A stretch of DNA of 64,000 nt from the NCBI RefSeq assembly GCF_009696315.1, contig NZ_VUMG01000001.1, positions 310,001-374,000 of the forward strand, given 5' to 3'. Position 1 is the stretch's first letter; every line of letters starts with the position of its first letter. The position numbers were made by a program, and so were the translations under genes. The DNA comes from Cutibacterium porci. Its GTDB lineage: Bacteria; Actinomycetota; Actinomycetes; Propionibacteriales; Propionibacteriaceae. Shown here in pieces: positions 25,186 through 34,728 of the stretch. The notes below the pieces were generated by a model that had not been told where the DNA came from, did not search any database, and worked only from the letters and a program-made list of their open reading frames with translations.

Positions 25186-27557
25186 TGACCGAACGTTCCC
25201 ACTCCACGATTAAGCTGCGGTGGACGGCGGTGGTCGCCTTGATCCTCATGCCGCTGTTGGTGGTGGCGGGCCTGGTCGGCACCACCTGGCGGACCACCGA
25301 CCGGCTGGGGCAGGTGAAGGCCGCCGTCGTCAACGAGGACAAGGCCGTCAAAGTTCGTGGACAACTCGTTCCCATGGGGCGTCAGCTCACGGCGGAACTG
25401 GTCAATTCCGGGTCCCACATGACCGACGGCCACACCGTCGACTGGACTCTGACCGATGCCGATGGGGCCGCCGAGGGGCTGCGCGACGGCACATACTCGG
25501 TGGTTGTCACCATCCCGACGTCCTTCTCGGCCGACGCCACCTCCTACTCCGCCAATGATGCCGCTAAGGCCAGCCCTGCCGTCATCGACGTCACCACCTC
25601 TCAGACCTCTCCAGTCTCCGACACGGCCGTTGCCGCCCTCACCGCCCAAGTGGCGCGGCGCTCCCTCAACACCACCCTGACCTCGGGGTATCTCGAGAAC
25701 GTCTACATCGGCTTCAACCAATTCGCCCAGCAGATGAAAAAGATGGCCGACGCAGCCGCCAAGCTCGATGACGGGGCGACGAAACTTGCCGACGGCACGA
25801 AGACGTCAGCCGCCGGAGCGGCAACCCTGGCCGCCGGTATGACGAGGCTGGATGACGGAGCCCGCCAGCTGCAGGCCAACGGCGGCAAGCTCACCGACGG
25901 CGTCTCTCAGCTTTCGGGCGGCCTTCACACGCTGTCCGACAAAGGACAACAGCTCAGCGACGGTGCGAACGGTCTGGCTAGCGGGGTGGCGACCTACACC
26001 GATGGCACCGGCAAGGTCGTCGACGGTATCGGTCAGCTATCTGCTGGGCTGACAACGATGGACCAGAAGGTCAGCGCGGCCACCGCCAAGATCGACGCCT
26101 CCCAGCTCAACCAGCTCACTGACGGGGCGAGCCAGCTAGCGGACGGCATCGACCAGTTCACCGGTGGCCTGGTCGGGTATCGCGCCGAGATCCGTCAGTA
26201 CGCCTCCGGAGAGAAGACTGCCAGCCTCAACAAGGAGGCGTTGTCCAAGGGCGAAGCGGACTTCCTGGCGCGCTGCCAGCGCAGGCACACGGCACAGGAT
26301 TGCCAGACCCTGCTGCCCCTCGTCCGCGACGCCATGACCGACGGATACGCCCTCGGTGTGAGGGCTGGATCGGCGGTGGCCGTCAAGGCGATGGCCATCA
26401 AGGATCCCAACTCGGGTATGAGTATCGACGACGGCATCGACCAGCTGTCTGACGGCTCCTCGCAACTGTCCCAAGGGGTTGACAAGTTCACCGACCAGAT
26501 GCGTACCGGACTGCCCACGATGGTCGGCCAGATTGCCCAGTTGCGCGATGGCATCCACCAGAGCGCTGTCGGTGCTCAGACCCTGGCCACCAAGTCCCAG
26601 CAACTCAAGGACGGCGGGGCCAAACTCTCGGCGGGGGCTGCGACGTTTGCCAACGGTGTCGACGCCTACACCGGCGGGGTCTCCAAGGCCGCCGCCTCGA
26701 CCCCGATGCTTGAGCAGGGGGTCAGTCAGTACGTCGGCGGCGTGAACCAACTCGCTGACGGGGTGGCGAAGGCTTCTGCGGGGGCCGGCACTTTTGCGTC
26801 CGGGATGGCGAAACTCAACGACGGGGCCCAGAAACTCGCCGACGGCACTGGCACGTTCTCACACGAGCTTTCGGCGGGGGCCACAAAGGTGCCGACCTAC
26901 TCCCAGGATGATCGCACCAAGCTGGCCGACGTCGTCGCCACTCCCGTCAACGGGGATGGCCCTGCCATTGCGACCTCGGTGGCCGCCGTGGCGGTCTTGC
27001 TCATCCTTGGTGCCTGGATCGCTGCACTAGCGACCTGGCTGGTGGTTCGCACGGTGCCCTCGCGGGTGCTGAGGTCTGCGCGCTCGACCCTAGGGTTGGT
27101 GGTCCAGACGATGTCAGTTGGCGCGATTGTGACCATCGCGGTGAGCATTGGCCTGGCTGTCGTCGGCTCAGTGGCGTTGGGACTCTCGCTGCCCCGATCA
27201 ATCGCGCTGGGAGGATTGCTGCTCCTCGTCGGGGCGATGTTTGGCCTGGTCAACCATACCCTGGCCGCGTGGCTGCATGGTGCCGGACGCCTCATCAGCG
27301 TCGTCATGGCGACGGCGAGTGTTGCTGCCGGGTTGGCGAGTACCGTCCCCGCCCCGGTGCACTGGGTCGACGCGATCTCTCCGCTGCGGCCTTCCTTGCA
27401 GGCGGTGCAGGCTGTGGTGGCTGGGAACACTCCCAGTTTCGGATCATTGCTGGCGGTCGTGATATGGGCGGTGGCGGCCCTCATCGCCAGTCTGCTCGCA
27501 GTGGGGCGACGGCGTCAGATCAGTGCCAAGGAACTCCTGGCCACCAGTGCAGCTTAG
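25182..27557 (+). CDS. YhgE/Pip-family membrane protein
   Basis: A 791-residue protein of the YhgE/phage-infection-protein type. One N-terminal membrane helix (TAVVALILMPLLVVAGLVG) is followed by 'VVNEDKAV', a family mark. A long extracellular region (about residues 180-580) consists of many short Asp-Gly repeats of the form LxDGaxxL, expected to form extended helices. Six membrane helices close the protein (about 590-780). Such proteins act with RND/MMPL or ABC partners in export or envelope remodelling. It is coupled to the MMPL gene by ATGA, with GGAGG six bases before the start, so both respond to the TetR repressor. The true substrate is unknown. Confidence 0.88.
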   Translation: MMTERSHSTIKLRWTAVVALILMPLLVVAGLVGTTWRTTDRLGQVKAAVVNEDKAVKVRGQLVPMGRQLTAELVNSGSHMTDGHTVDWTLTDADGAAEGLRDGTYSVVVTIPTSFSADATSYSANDAAKASPAVIDVTTSQTSPVSDTAVAALTAQVARRSLNTTLTSGYLENVYIGFNQFAQQMKKMADAAAKLDDGATKLADGTKTSAAGAATLAAGMTRLDDGARQLQANGGKLTDGVSQLSGGLHTLSDKGQQLSDGANGLASGVATYTDGTGKVVDGIGQLSAGLTTMDQKVSAATAKIDASQLNQLTDGASQLADGIDQFTGGLVGYRAEIRQYASGEKTASLNKEALSKGEADFLARCQRRHTAQDCQTLLPLVRDAMTDGYALGVRAGSAVAVKAMAIKDPNSGMSIDDGIDQLSDGSSQLSQGVDKFTDQMRTGLPTMVGQIAQLRDGIHQSAVGAQTLATKSQQLKDGGAKLSAGAATFANGVDAYTGGVSKAAASTPMLEQGVSQYVGGVNQLADGVAKASAGAGTFASGMAKLNDGAQKLADGTGTFSHELSAGATKVPTYSQDDRTKLADVVATPVNGDGPAIATSVAAVAVLLILGAWIAALATWLVVRTVPSRVLRSARSTLGLVVQTMSVGAIVTIAVSIGLAVVGSVALGLSLPRSIALGGLLLLVGAMFGLVNHTLAAWLHGAGRLISVVMATASVAAGLASTVPAPVHWVDAISPLRPSLQAVQAVVAGNTPSFGSLLAVVIWAVAALIASLLAVGRRRQISAKELLATSAA

Positions 27558-27585
27558 GCGTGCTGCAGCGGCCTAGAGTGGCACC

Positions 27586-27777
27586 ATGAATAAACCCCTC
27601 CTTGCGAGTCTTACCGTCCTGGCCAGCGTCATTGCGGTGACCAGTCTGATCCGCTCGGTTCGCAGGGATTGGATCGACGAAGTATGGCGATTCGGCATGG
27701 AGGGGATCGACGAGGGTCCCGACGACGAGCAGTCCGGTGGCGACCAGGCCCGTCACCATCGCGAACCTCATCGGTGA
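27586..27777 (+). CDS. possible small membrane protein (63 aa)
   Basis: The interval 27558-27935 has no certain gene. This short frame encodes one hydrophobic N-terminal segment (LLASLTVLASVIAVTSLI) and a charged, His-rich tail, with fairly GC-rich third positions but no good ribosome-binding site. An antisense frame (27520-27798, minus strand) has a hydrophobic start (FAMVTGLVATGLLVVGTLV) with even stronger third-position GC over its first 25 codons. One of the two may be real; I cannot tell which. No function is suggested. Confidence 0.3.
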   Translation: MNKPLLASLTVLASVIAVTSLIRSVRRDWIDEVWRFGMEGIDEGPDDEQSGGDQARHHREPHR

Positions 27778-27935
27778 GATGACAGTGATCCGTCGCACTT
27801 TGTCTTGGGCGGACTCCTCGTCACGCGTCGTACTGGAGGTCGAAGTGCAGGGTCCTTCGGCAGTGGGAGGGCGTTCCCCTCCCCGTGAACATCGAACCCC
27901 CGCAACGCGTCGATACCCCGTCGTAGGGTTGATTC

Positions 27936-29393
27936 ATGACGACCAACGACCGTTCGCTGCCTTCCGATCTTCCAACCCAATTACTCATTGACGGGGAATG
28001 GGTGGACGCCGAGGCGTCCCGCACTTTCGACGTCATTGATCCCTCCACCGAGAAACCCCTCATCGCTATCGCTGACGCCTCTGTTGACCAAGGCACCGAT
28101 GCTCTCGACGCAGCCGTCCGTGCCCAACAGTCATGGGCTGACACCGCCCCACGGGAGCGTGCCGAGATTCTGCGCACGACGTTTGATCTTGTCACCGAGC
28201 GCAAGGACGACTTCGCTCGCCTTATGACCCTCGAGATGGGTAAACCGCTTGTCGAGTCCTACGGCGAGGTCACTTACGGTGCTGAATTCCTACGCTGGTT
28301 CTCCGAGGAGGCGGTGCGCATCCGTGGTGACTACGGTCTGCTGCCGGAAGGCAAGATTCGTCAGCTCATCACGAAGCGCCCCGTCGGTCCGTGCCTATTC
28401 ATCACGCCATGGAATTTTCCGCTCGCAATGGCTACTCGCAAGATCGCACCGGCCTTGGCTGCTGGATGCACCGTCGTGATCCGTCCAGCCTCGGCCACCC
28501 CGTTAACCACGTTGCTGCTCGCCAAGGTGTTCCTCGATTCTGGTTTGCCAGCTGGGGTTGTCAACGTCATCACAGGTCGCGACCATGCCGTCACTGATGC
28601 TGTTCTGGAAGATCCGCGGCTGCGCAAACTGTCCTTCACTGGATCCACCACGGTTGGTGCGAACCTGCTGGCTAAAGCTGCCAGACATGTGTTGCGCACG
28701 TCGATGGAGCTCGGCGGCAACGCTCCTTTTATCGTTTTCGACGATGCCGACCTGGATCAAGCCGTTGCCGGAGCCAGGGGTGCCAAGATGCGCAATATGG
28801 GCGAAGCTTGCATCGCTGCGAACCGCTTTATTGTCCACGAGTCGGTAGCTGAGGAGTTCATCGACAAAATGGTGACGATGATGTCAAGTCTGGTTGTCGG
28901 GGACGGCTTGGATGACAAGTCCGAGGTCGGGCCCATGATCACCGACCACGATCGCGACAAGGTTGACGGTCTGGTGCGTTCGGCGATTGAGGCCGGGGCA
29001 ACTGTGCGCTGTGGTGGTGAGATTCCCGAGGGCAAGGGCTGGTTCTATCCACCGACGGTGCTCGCTGATGTCCCCGCCGACGCTGAGATCATGCAGACTG
29101 AGATTTTTGGACCGGTTGCCCCGATCACAACCTTCCGCACCGAAGAAGAAGCGCTGGCCCTCGCCAACTCGGTTCCGGTCGGACTGGCTGGATACGTGTT
29201 TACTCGGGACACAGCACGCATTCTGCGGATGGGACAAAAGTTAGAAACCGGCATGATCGGCGCGAATCTTGGAGTGTTCTCTAACGCGGCTGCCCCATTC
29301 GGGGGAGTCAAGGAATCCGGGTTGGGTCGTGAGGGCTCTTACCAGGGTATCGAGGAGTTCCTAGAGACGATATACGTCGCTCTCCCAGCTTGA
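27936..29393 (+). CDS. gabD: succinate-semialdehyde-type aldehyde dehydrogenase
   Basis: A 485-residue NAD(P)+-dependent aldehyde dehydrogenase. The cofactor fold shows PWNFPLAMATRKIAPALAAG and FTGSTTVGANL. The general base Glu is in MELGGNAPFIVF and the catalytic Cys in GEACIAANRF. The C-terminus has EIFGPVAPI and PFGGVKESGLGREG. The order and the motif GEACIAANRF are most like succinate-semialdehyde dehydrogenases (GabD). The ATG at 27936 follows AGGG by six bases. It stands alone between the export cassette and a ClC gene, so a different aldehyde substrate cannot be excluded. Confidence 0.9.
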   Translation: MTTNDRSLPSDLPTQLLIDGEWVDAEASRTFDVIDPSTEKPLIAIADASVDQGTDALDAAVRAQQSWADTAPRERAEILRTTFDLVTERKDDFARLMTLEMGKPLVESYGEVTYGAEFLRWFSEEAVRIRGDYGLLPEGKIRQLITKRPVGPCLFITPWNFPLAMATRKIAPALAAGCTVVIRPASATPLTTLLLAKVFLDSGLPAGVVNVITGRDHAVTDAVLEDPRLRKLSFTGSTTVGANLLAKAARHVLRTSMELGGNAPFIVFDDADLDQAVAGARGAKMRNMGEACIAANRFIVHESVAEEFIDKMVTMMSSLVVGDGLDDKSEVGPMITDHDRDKVDGLVRSAIEAGATVRCGGEIPEGKGWFYPPTVLADVPADAEIMQTEIFGPVAPITTFRTEEEALALANSVPVGLAGYVFTRDTARILRMGQKLETGMIGANLGVFSNAAAPFGGVKESGLGREGSYQGIEEFLETIYVALPA

Positions 29394-29445
29394 CAGCGCC
29401 ACAATCAGCCCGGCGTGCCACATACGCGCAGTCTTACTGAGCTTT

Positions 29446-30804
29446 ATGTGTCCCCATGAGCGGGCACGCTCAGCGGTCGAGCCGGAATCGAGGGCCGGTG
29501 GCGGTAGCGTCAGGCACGTGGTCTCTTCCCGCCTTCGATGTATCGCCGCCGTCGTGTTGACGGGGGTAGCGTCGGGCCTCATCGGTGGTGTCACGAGCCT
29601 GCTGTCCCACCTTATTGAGACCTGTGCCTTCGGTACGCCTTTCTCCTCATCGACGACGGGTGTCGGGAAGGTCGTCATGTGGCGACGCTTCGCCGCGCCG
29701 ATCGTGGGCGCCGTCATTGCGGGTTTAACGTGGTGGCGGCTACGGCCACGCCCATCCGGGTCGATTACGTCGGTGCGAGAAGCTGTCGATTCTGGGACGC
29801 GGCTACGCCCAGCGCAGACCATCGTTGACGCCCTTGCCCAGCTCGTCGTCGTCGGGTCGGGAAGTTCACTAGGCCGAGAAGCGGCACCCCGTCAGATGGC
29901 CGCGCTGGCCGCTCAAGGGCTGTCCGACAGTTTTCGAATTGACACTGCCACCCGGCGGGCTTTGCTGGCCAGTGCTGCCGGCGCCGGTTTGGCTTCGGTT
30001 TATAACGTGCCTATCGCTGGAGCGTTGTACGCCCTAGAGCTGACTGTGCGCCCTAACCTTCGCACCAAACGTGGCTGGGGACAGGTGGGAGTTGCTGTCG
30101 TCATCTCGGTGCTGTCAACAGTGACGGCCTGGCTGTTTAACCACAACCGGCCCATATACCGCTCACCGGTCGCCACAGTGACGGCGACCGGCCTGTGCTG
30201 GGTGCTTGTTGTCGTCGCGGCGTCGACTCTGGTGGGAGCCGGGATGGGAGTGCTGTTTGGCGAAATGAAGCGGCGAGTTCCAGTCACCTCCCGGCTGTGG
30301 TGGACAGTCCCGGTGGGATCGCTCGGGGTGACCGTCGTCGCTTTAGCCGTACCTGAGGTGGTCGGAAATGGCCAAGTCATCGTCAACCTGGTGCTTGCAC
30401 ACCCTGTGGCCCCGTCCTGTTTGGCGATCTTGCTCGTTGGCAAGATCGGTGCCACGACGATCGCTCTACGATCCGGTGCCGCCGGCGGTTTGCTCACCCC
30501 TTCCCTGTCCGCAGGCGCTCTCGTCGGTGCGTTGATAGCGGCGGCGGCGGGGATCGACGCACCCTCGCAGGTCGCAATGATGGTGATCGTCGGAGCCGGC
30601 TGTGTGCTGTCTGTGACGCAGCGTGCTCCGCTATTTGCGGCCGTCTTCGCGCTAGAACTGACTCAGGCTGGAGTCGTGGGAGTCCCCGTCGTTCTTGCAG
30701 CAGTTGTGCTCGGCTGGGCAGGTTTCGTTATGGTTAGTCGACGCGGACGTGGCACCCATGGGCGGATTGGTCGAGCTCCCGGGAATGCGTCTGATTCGCG
30801 GTAG
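29446..30804 (+). CDS. ClC-family chloride channel/antiporter
   Basis: A membrane protein of up to 452 residues with about ten helices. The ClC signature appears as GSGSSLGREAAPRQMAALAAQ (standard GxxxGREGP, here GREAAP) near residue 145, followed by AAGAGLASVYNVPIAGALYALEL, equivalent to the AAGLAAAFNAPLAG block. The family carries chloride, or exchanges chloride or fluoride for protons. The altered selectivity-filter triplet (GREAAP) is a real departure from GREGP. The first 24 codons are hydrophilic and may be untranslated: GTG at 29518 is an alternative start nearer the first helix. Its 3' end runs to within 50 bases of the glgP start. Confidence 0.85.
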   Translation: MCPHERARSAVEPESRAGGGSVRHVVSSRLRCIAAVVLTGVASGLIGGVTSLLSHLIETCAFGTPFSSSTTGVGKVVMWRRFAAPIVGAVIAGLTWWRLRPRPSGSITSVREAVDSGTRLRPAQTIVDALAQLVVVGSGSSLGREAAPRQMAALAAQGLSDSFRIDTATRRALLASAAGAGLASVYNVPIAGALYALELTVRPNLRTKRGWGQVGVAVVISVLSTVTAWLFNHNRPIYRSPVATVTATGLCWVLVVVAASTLVGAGMGVLFGEMKRRVPVTSRLWWTVPVGSLGVTVVALAVPEVVGNGQVIVNLVLAHPVAPSCLAILLVGKIGATTIALRSGAAGGLLTPSLSAGALVGALIAAAAGIDAPSQVAMMVIVGAGCVLSVTQRAPLFAAVFALELTQAGVVGVPVVLAAVVLGWAGFVMVSRRGRGTHGRIGRAPGNASDSR

Positions 30805-30853
30805 TCTGAGCGCGATGTACCAGTGTGGCACCCCCTATAGTCAAGGAAGGCAC

Positions 30854-33220
30854 ATGACTCAGGACCTGGCTTCAGCAATCGCATTCCAGGTGCGATCGAC
30901 CTCGGGACGTTCCGTCACTGCGTCGACCCCTATGGAGGTGTGGCAGGGATTGTCGGCCGCCGTTGTGGGCCACGTCGCAGATGACTGGCAAGCCACTGAC
31001 GCTGCTTACAAGGCTGGTCGTCAGGAGCACTACTTCTCTGCTGAGTTTTTGATGGGACGAGCTCTGCTCAATAACTTGTCAAACCTCGGTCTCATTGACC
31101 AGACCCGCGAAGCGCTCGCGACCTTCGGCATAGATCTATCCCAGGTGCTTGAGCAGGAGCCCGACGCCGCGTTGGGTAACGGCGGCCTCGGCCGTCTGGC
31201 CGCATGTTTCCTTGACTCCTGCGCAACTCTGGAGCTACCTGTCACCGGCTACGGAATCCTTTACCGTTACGGCTTATTTAAGCAGCTCTTCGATAACGGC
31301 TTTCAGACTGAACATCCCGATCCGTGGATGGAAGAGGGCTATCCCTTCGTCATTCGCCGCGAGGAACAGCAGCGCATTGTTCGCTACGCCGATATGTGGG
31401 TACGTGCTATTCCCCACGACATGCCAATCACTGGTTATGGGACCCGCAATGTCGGAACCTTGCGGCTGTGGAAAGCCGAGCCGATGGAACAATTTGATTA
31501 TCAGGCTTTCAACTCCCAGCATTTCACCGACGCCATTGTTGAGCGCGAGCGGACCTCCGATATCTCGCGCGTCCTCTACCCCAACGACACCACCTTCGAA
31601 GGCAAGGTATTGCGGGTGCGTCAGCAGTATTTCTTCTGCTCGGCCTCCCTGCAGGAAATCGTCGATAACTACATTGCGCACCGCGGCGAGGACCTCACTG
31701 ACTTCGCCACATATAACTCGATTCAGCTCAACGACACCCACCCCGTACTGTCCATCCCCGAACTCATGCGCATTCTCCTTGACGAGCACGGTATGGGTTG
31801 GGATGCGGCATGGGATGTTGTCACCCACACGTTCGCATACACCAATCACACCGTGTTGGCCGAGGCTCTCGAAAAGTGGGAGATGCAGATTTTCGATCGC
31901 CTGTTCCCACGTATTTCCGAGATCGTCCGTGAAATTGATCGCCGTTTCCGCGAAGACATGAATAATCGCGGCCTGGATGGCCAGACCATCGAGTACATGG
32001 CCCCGGTCAGTGGCAACCAGGTTCGGATGGCGTGGATCGCTTGCTACGCCTCATACTCCATTAACGGCGTCGCCGCCTTGCATACCGAGATTATTAAGCG
32101 CGAGACCCTCAAAGAATGGCACGCAATCTGGCCGGAGCGGTTCAACAACAAGACCAACGGTGTCACTCCACGCCGCTGGCTTAACCAGTGCAATCCGCGT
32201 CTGGCTGCCCTGCTGACTGAGGTCACTGGGTCGGACGCGTGGGTTAAAGATCTCTCGGTGCTCGCTGACTACACGGATGCTGTCGATGACTCGGTTTACG
32301 ACCGCATCAATGAGATTAAGCACGCCAACAAAGTTGACTTCGCGTCCTGGGTAGCAGAACGTGAGGGTGTCGAAATTGACCCGGACGCCATCTTTGACGT
32401 CCAAATTAAGCGACTACACGAGTACAAGCGTCAATTGCTTAACGCCTTCTACGTCCTTGATCTCTACTTCCGTATCAAAGACGAACCGACCCTCGACGTT
32501 CCCAAACGAGTTTTTGTCTTCGGCGCTAAAGCTGCCCCCGGCTACATTCGCGCTAAGGCGATCATTAAGTTCATCAACGAGGTGGCGCGTCTCGTCAATA
32601 GTGACGAGGATGTCAATAGTCGGATCAAGGTCGTTTTTGTTCACAATTACAACGTCTCTCCGGCTGAACACATCATCCCGGCTGCTGATGTTTCCGAGCA
32701 GATTTCGATGGCGGGTAAAGAGGCCTCGGGTACCTCGAATATGAAGTTCATGATGAACGGTGCGCTCACGTTGGGCACCTTGGATGGGGCCAATGTTGAA
32801 ATACTTGACGCCGTCGGAGACGAGAACGCCTACATCTTTGGTGCCACTGAAGAACAGCTGCCCTCGCTCAAACGGGACTACGACCCGCGTTGGCATTACG
32901 AGAACGTGCCAGGTCTCAAACGGGTTATTGATGCGCTAACCGACGGCACTCTCGACGACAACGGTTCTGGCTGGTTCCACGATCTGCGTCAGAGCCTCAT
33001 GGAACCGGGCTGGGAGGGCCCCGACGTCTACTACGTGCTGGGCGACTTCGAGTCCTACCGAGACGTCAAAGACAAGATGGCCGCCGATCACGCCGACTCC
33101 CGCGGCTGGGCGCGCAAGGCCTGGGTGAACATCACCAAGTCTGGACGGTTCTCCTCGGATCGCACCATCCGTGACTACGCCGAGCAGGTGTGGAAGCTGG
33201 ATCCGGTCAAGGTTAAGTAG
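30854..33220 (+). CDS. glgP: glycogen phosphorylase
   Basis: A 788-residue GT35 glycogen/maltodextrin phosphorylase, which releases glucose-1-phosphate from alpha-1,4-glucan with pyridoxal phosphate. Conserved blocks include GRALLNNLSNLGL, ALGNGGLGRLAACFLDS, KFNNKTNGVTPRRWL-like FNNKTNGVTPRRWL, VQIKRLHEYKRQLLN, FGAKAAPGYIRAK and the cofactor-lysine region EASGTSNMKFMMNGALTLGT. Length matches the family. GGAAGG three bases before the ATG at 30854 fixes the start; the frame is open upstream only into the ClC gene. It is transcribed alone. Together with the phosphofructokinase 1.5 kb downstream it feeds stored glucan into glycolysis. Confidence 0.96.
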   Translation: MTQDLASAIAFQVRSTSGRSVTASTPMEVWQGLSAAVVGHVADDWQATDAAYKAGRQEHYFSAEFLMGRALLNNLSNLGLIDQTREALATFGIDLSQVLEQEPDAALGNGGLGRLAACFLDSCATLELPVTGYGILYRYGLFKQLFDNGFQTEHPDPWMEEGYPFVIRREEQQRIVRYADMWVRAIPHDMPITGYGTRNVGTLRLWKAEPMEQFDYQAFNSQHFTDAIVERERTSDISRVLYPNDTTFEGKVLRVRQQYFFCSASLQEIVDNYIAHRGEDLTDFATYNSIQLNDTHPVLSIPELMRILLDEHGMGWDAAWDVVTHTFAYTNHTVLAEALEKWEMQIFDRLFPRISEIVREIDRRFREDMNNRGLDGQTIEYMAPVSGNQVRMAWIACYASYSINGVAALHTEIIKRETLKEWHAIWPERFNNKTNGVTPRRWLNQCNPRLAALLTEVTGSDAWVKDLSVLADYTDAVDDSVYDRINEIKHANKVDFASWVAEREGVEIDPDAIFDVQIKRLHEYKRQLLNAFYVLDLYFRIKDEPTLDVPKRVFVFGAKAAPGYIRAKAIIKFINEVARLVNSDEDVNSRIKVVFVHNYNVSPAEHIIPAADVSEQISMAGKEASGTSNMKFMMNGALTLGTLDGANVEILDAVGDENAYIFGATEEQLPSLKRDYDPRWHYENVPGLKRVIDALTDGTLDDNGSGWFHDLRQSLMEPGWEGPDVYYVLGDFESYRDVKDKMAADHADSRGWARKAWVNITKSGRFSSDRTIRDYAEQVWKLDPVKVK

Positions 33221-33284
33221 GGGTCGGGGCTAAGCGAGCGTGCTGCACGTGCGACTGGCTACGGATCATTGCGCATGCCCTCGA

Positions 33285-33658
33285 TTAGCCCCACAGAGCT
33301 TTGGCTGCCACCGCGAGGAGTACCGACCACAGTGCTGACGCCATCGTTGTGATGATGAACTGTTCTATGGCTGCGCTCGATTCCTGGTGGGCCTTCGTCG
33401 CATCCGATCCCGGAGTGGGTTGCGATTTCAGTTCGGCATAGCGGGCAAGGGTCTTGACACCAAGGATGACGGCGACCCCTGACGGGTAGCAGGCCAGGAT
33501 GGCTGATTCCCAGCCGCTCCAGATATCCGATCCGTACCACCGCGCAGCAGGCCAGTGTCTCCGCCGGTGCGGACTCCGGCGGCGTGGAAGACCAGGCAGA
33601 CAACATATTTGCCGCCCCACACTGCGGCGAGAACCAAGAGAGCGACAGCGATTCTCAT
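33285..33658 (-). pseudogene. frameshifted small membrane protein downstream of satD
   Basis: The start (ATG at 33658) overlaps the SatD stop by ATGA and opens a hydrophobic protein (MRIAVALLVLAAVWGGKYVV). The frame then degenerates after LLRGG. One base away, another frame continues convincingly: GSDIWSGWESAILACYPSG, then VAVILGVKTLARYAEL, a polar stretch, and a final helix ending KALWG at 33285. The switch point lies near 33535-33545. The rebuilt protein would have about 124 residues and three or four membrane segments, and looks like the membrane partner often encoded after SatD-type genes. Either the gene is broken in this strain or the assembly has a one-base error. Confidence 0.6.
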
Positions 33659-34278
33659 TGCGCGTCTTGGGCGAGGTCGACGGCGAGCTGCCGGGTTTCA
33701 ACGAGGTACTCCCAGCGAGCGCGGGTGAGTCGTTGGCTCACAGCAGAGGTGCTGATTCCGAGGGAGCGCGCTGTCTCATCGCTGCTCATAGACAGATCGT
33801 AGGACATGGCAACGTCTCGGGCTGCGGGGCGCATGCCTCGGGCTAAGTCGACGACAACCTGGGATACCTGGCTGAAACGTCGCATCTTATTGGTGTTGTT
33901 GGGACAAACGTGGATCGCTGCACGGCGTCGTCGGCACTCCTCGATTGCTTCTCGGGCCAGTATGTAGGCGGGCCCTCGTGCTGCGCGCGTTGAATCGGGT
34001 AACGGAGTATTGACGTTGCCGCGAGAGACGCCGATACGCCATTGTCCAGAGCCGACCGTCCACATGGCGTGGATGAGGCTGGCGGGATCGGTGGTGAGGG
34101 CCTGAATTTCGTCGCCGGAGGTTCGTTCTGGAGGAAGAGCCCATTCAGGAGTGCCGACACTGTGACCCGTGGGGCTCACGAGTAGTGCGGGAGAGGTCAG
34201 GGCATGAAGGAGATGGGGCACCTCGTCGTCATGACGACGACTGTCGATTTGGTCGGCAAGAATGACCCAGACGAGCAT
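33655..34278 (-). CDS. SatD-family protein with C-terminal helix-turn-helix
   Basis: A 207-residue protein like the SatD family. The N-terminal half holds WVILADQIDSRR, a conserved start, and SGDEIQALTTDPASL in the middle, a cyclase-like core that in this family is probably not catalytic. The C-terminal 55 residues form a helix-turn-helix (DETARSLGISTSAVSQRLTRARWEYL). GGAG in AAAGGAGC precedes the ATG at 34278 by eight to nine bases; an upstream extension is implausible because it covers the operator-like palindrome at 34321. The stop overlaps the frameshifted membrane gene by ATGA. Role unknown; autoregulation through the palindrome is my inference. Confidence 0.75.
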   Translation of the reverse strand: MLVWVILADQIDSRRHDDEVPHLLHALTSPALLVSPTGHSVGTPEWALPPERTSGDEIQALTTDPASLIHAMWTVGSGQWRIGVSRGNVNTPLPDSTRAARGPAYILAREAIEECRRRRAAIHVCPNNTNKMRRFSQVSQVVVDLARGMRPAARDVAMSYDLSMSSDETARSLGISTSAVSQRLTRARWEYLVETRQLAVDLAQDAQ

Positions 34279-34320
34279 GGAGCCGCTCCTTTCCCGTGCT
34301 GTTTTCGTCTGCCGCCGTTG

Positions 34321-34340
34321 ATTTAGGGAATAACCTAAAT
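34321..34340. promoter_or_regulatory. 20-bp palindrome upstream of satD
   Basis: A perfect inverted repeat, ATTTAGG-N6-CCTAAAT, lies 43 bases upstream of the SatD start. It is AT-rich against a GC-rich background, as expected for an operator placed over a promoter. The SatD protein carries its own helix-turn-helix and is the first candidate to bind it. Confidence 0.6.
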
Positions 34341-34728
34341 AATGCGTCTGTAAAGGGTAGAGCCTTATGTGGCTGCCTTGGGGCGGGGGTGTGGTAATTC
34401 GGTGAGAAGGCCAGCCCGTTGCCATCTCAAGAGGTTCGTGCAGCGTTTTCTCGCACGATTGCCACGGCTGGGCTGCCTGACGTTGTGACGTGCTGGGCCG
34501 CGATGATGGTTGGCGCAATCTCGATGGCCGCCGCCTGCCTAGCGGTGGCTACCTCACTCAACCCTGGGCCAGCCCCGCCACCGTGGCAAACGTGTTCGAT
34601 ATGCCGGCAGCTGCTTGCCACTATGGCACCTGGCTCGAAGGTGCGCACGATTGCCACGGCGGCCCGCAGTGATCTCGGCGCGATTCATGGAAGGATGGGT
34701 ACCACCCGACATAGATTCAGGAGTCGTC
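34341..34728. other. gene-poor interval with an exact 17-bp direct repeat
   Basis: About 390 bases between the satD control region and phosphofructokinase hold no frame with a convincing start or protein. The 17-mer CGCACGATTGCCACGGC occurs exactly at 34452-34468 and 34644-34660, 192 bases apart. The pfk promoter must lie at the right end; AGGAG at 34720-34724 is its ribosome-binding site. Confidence 0.5.
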
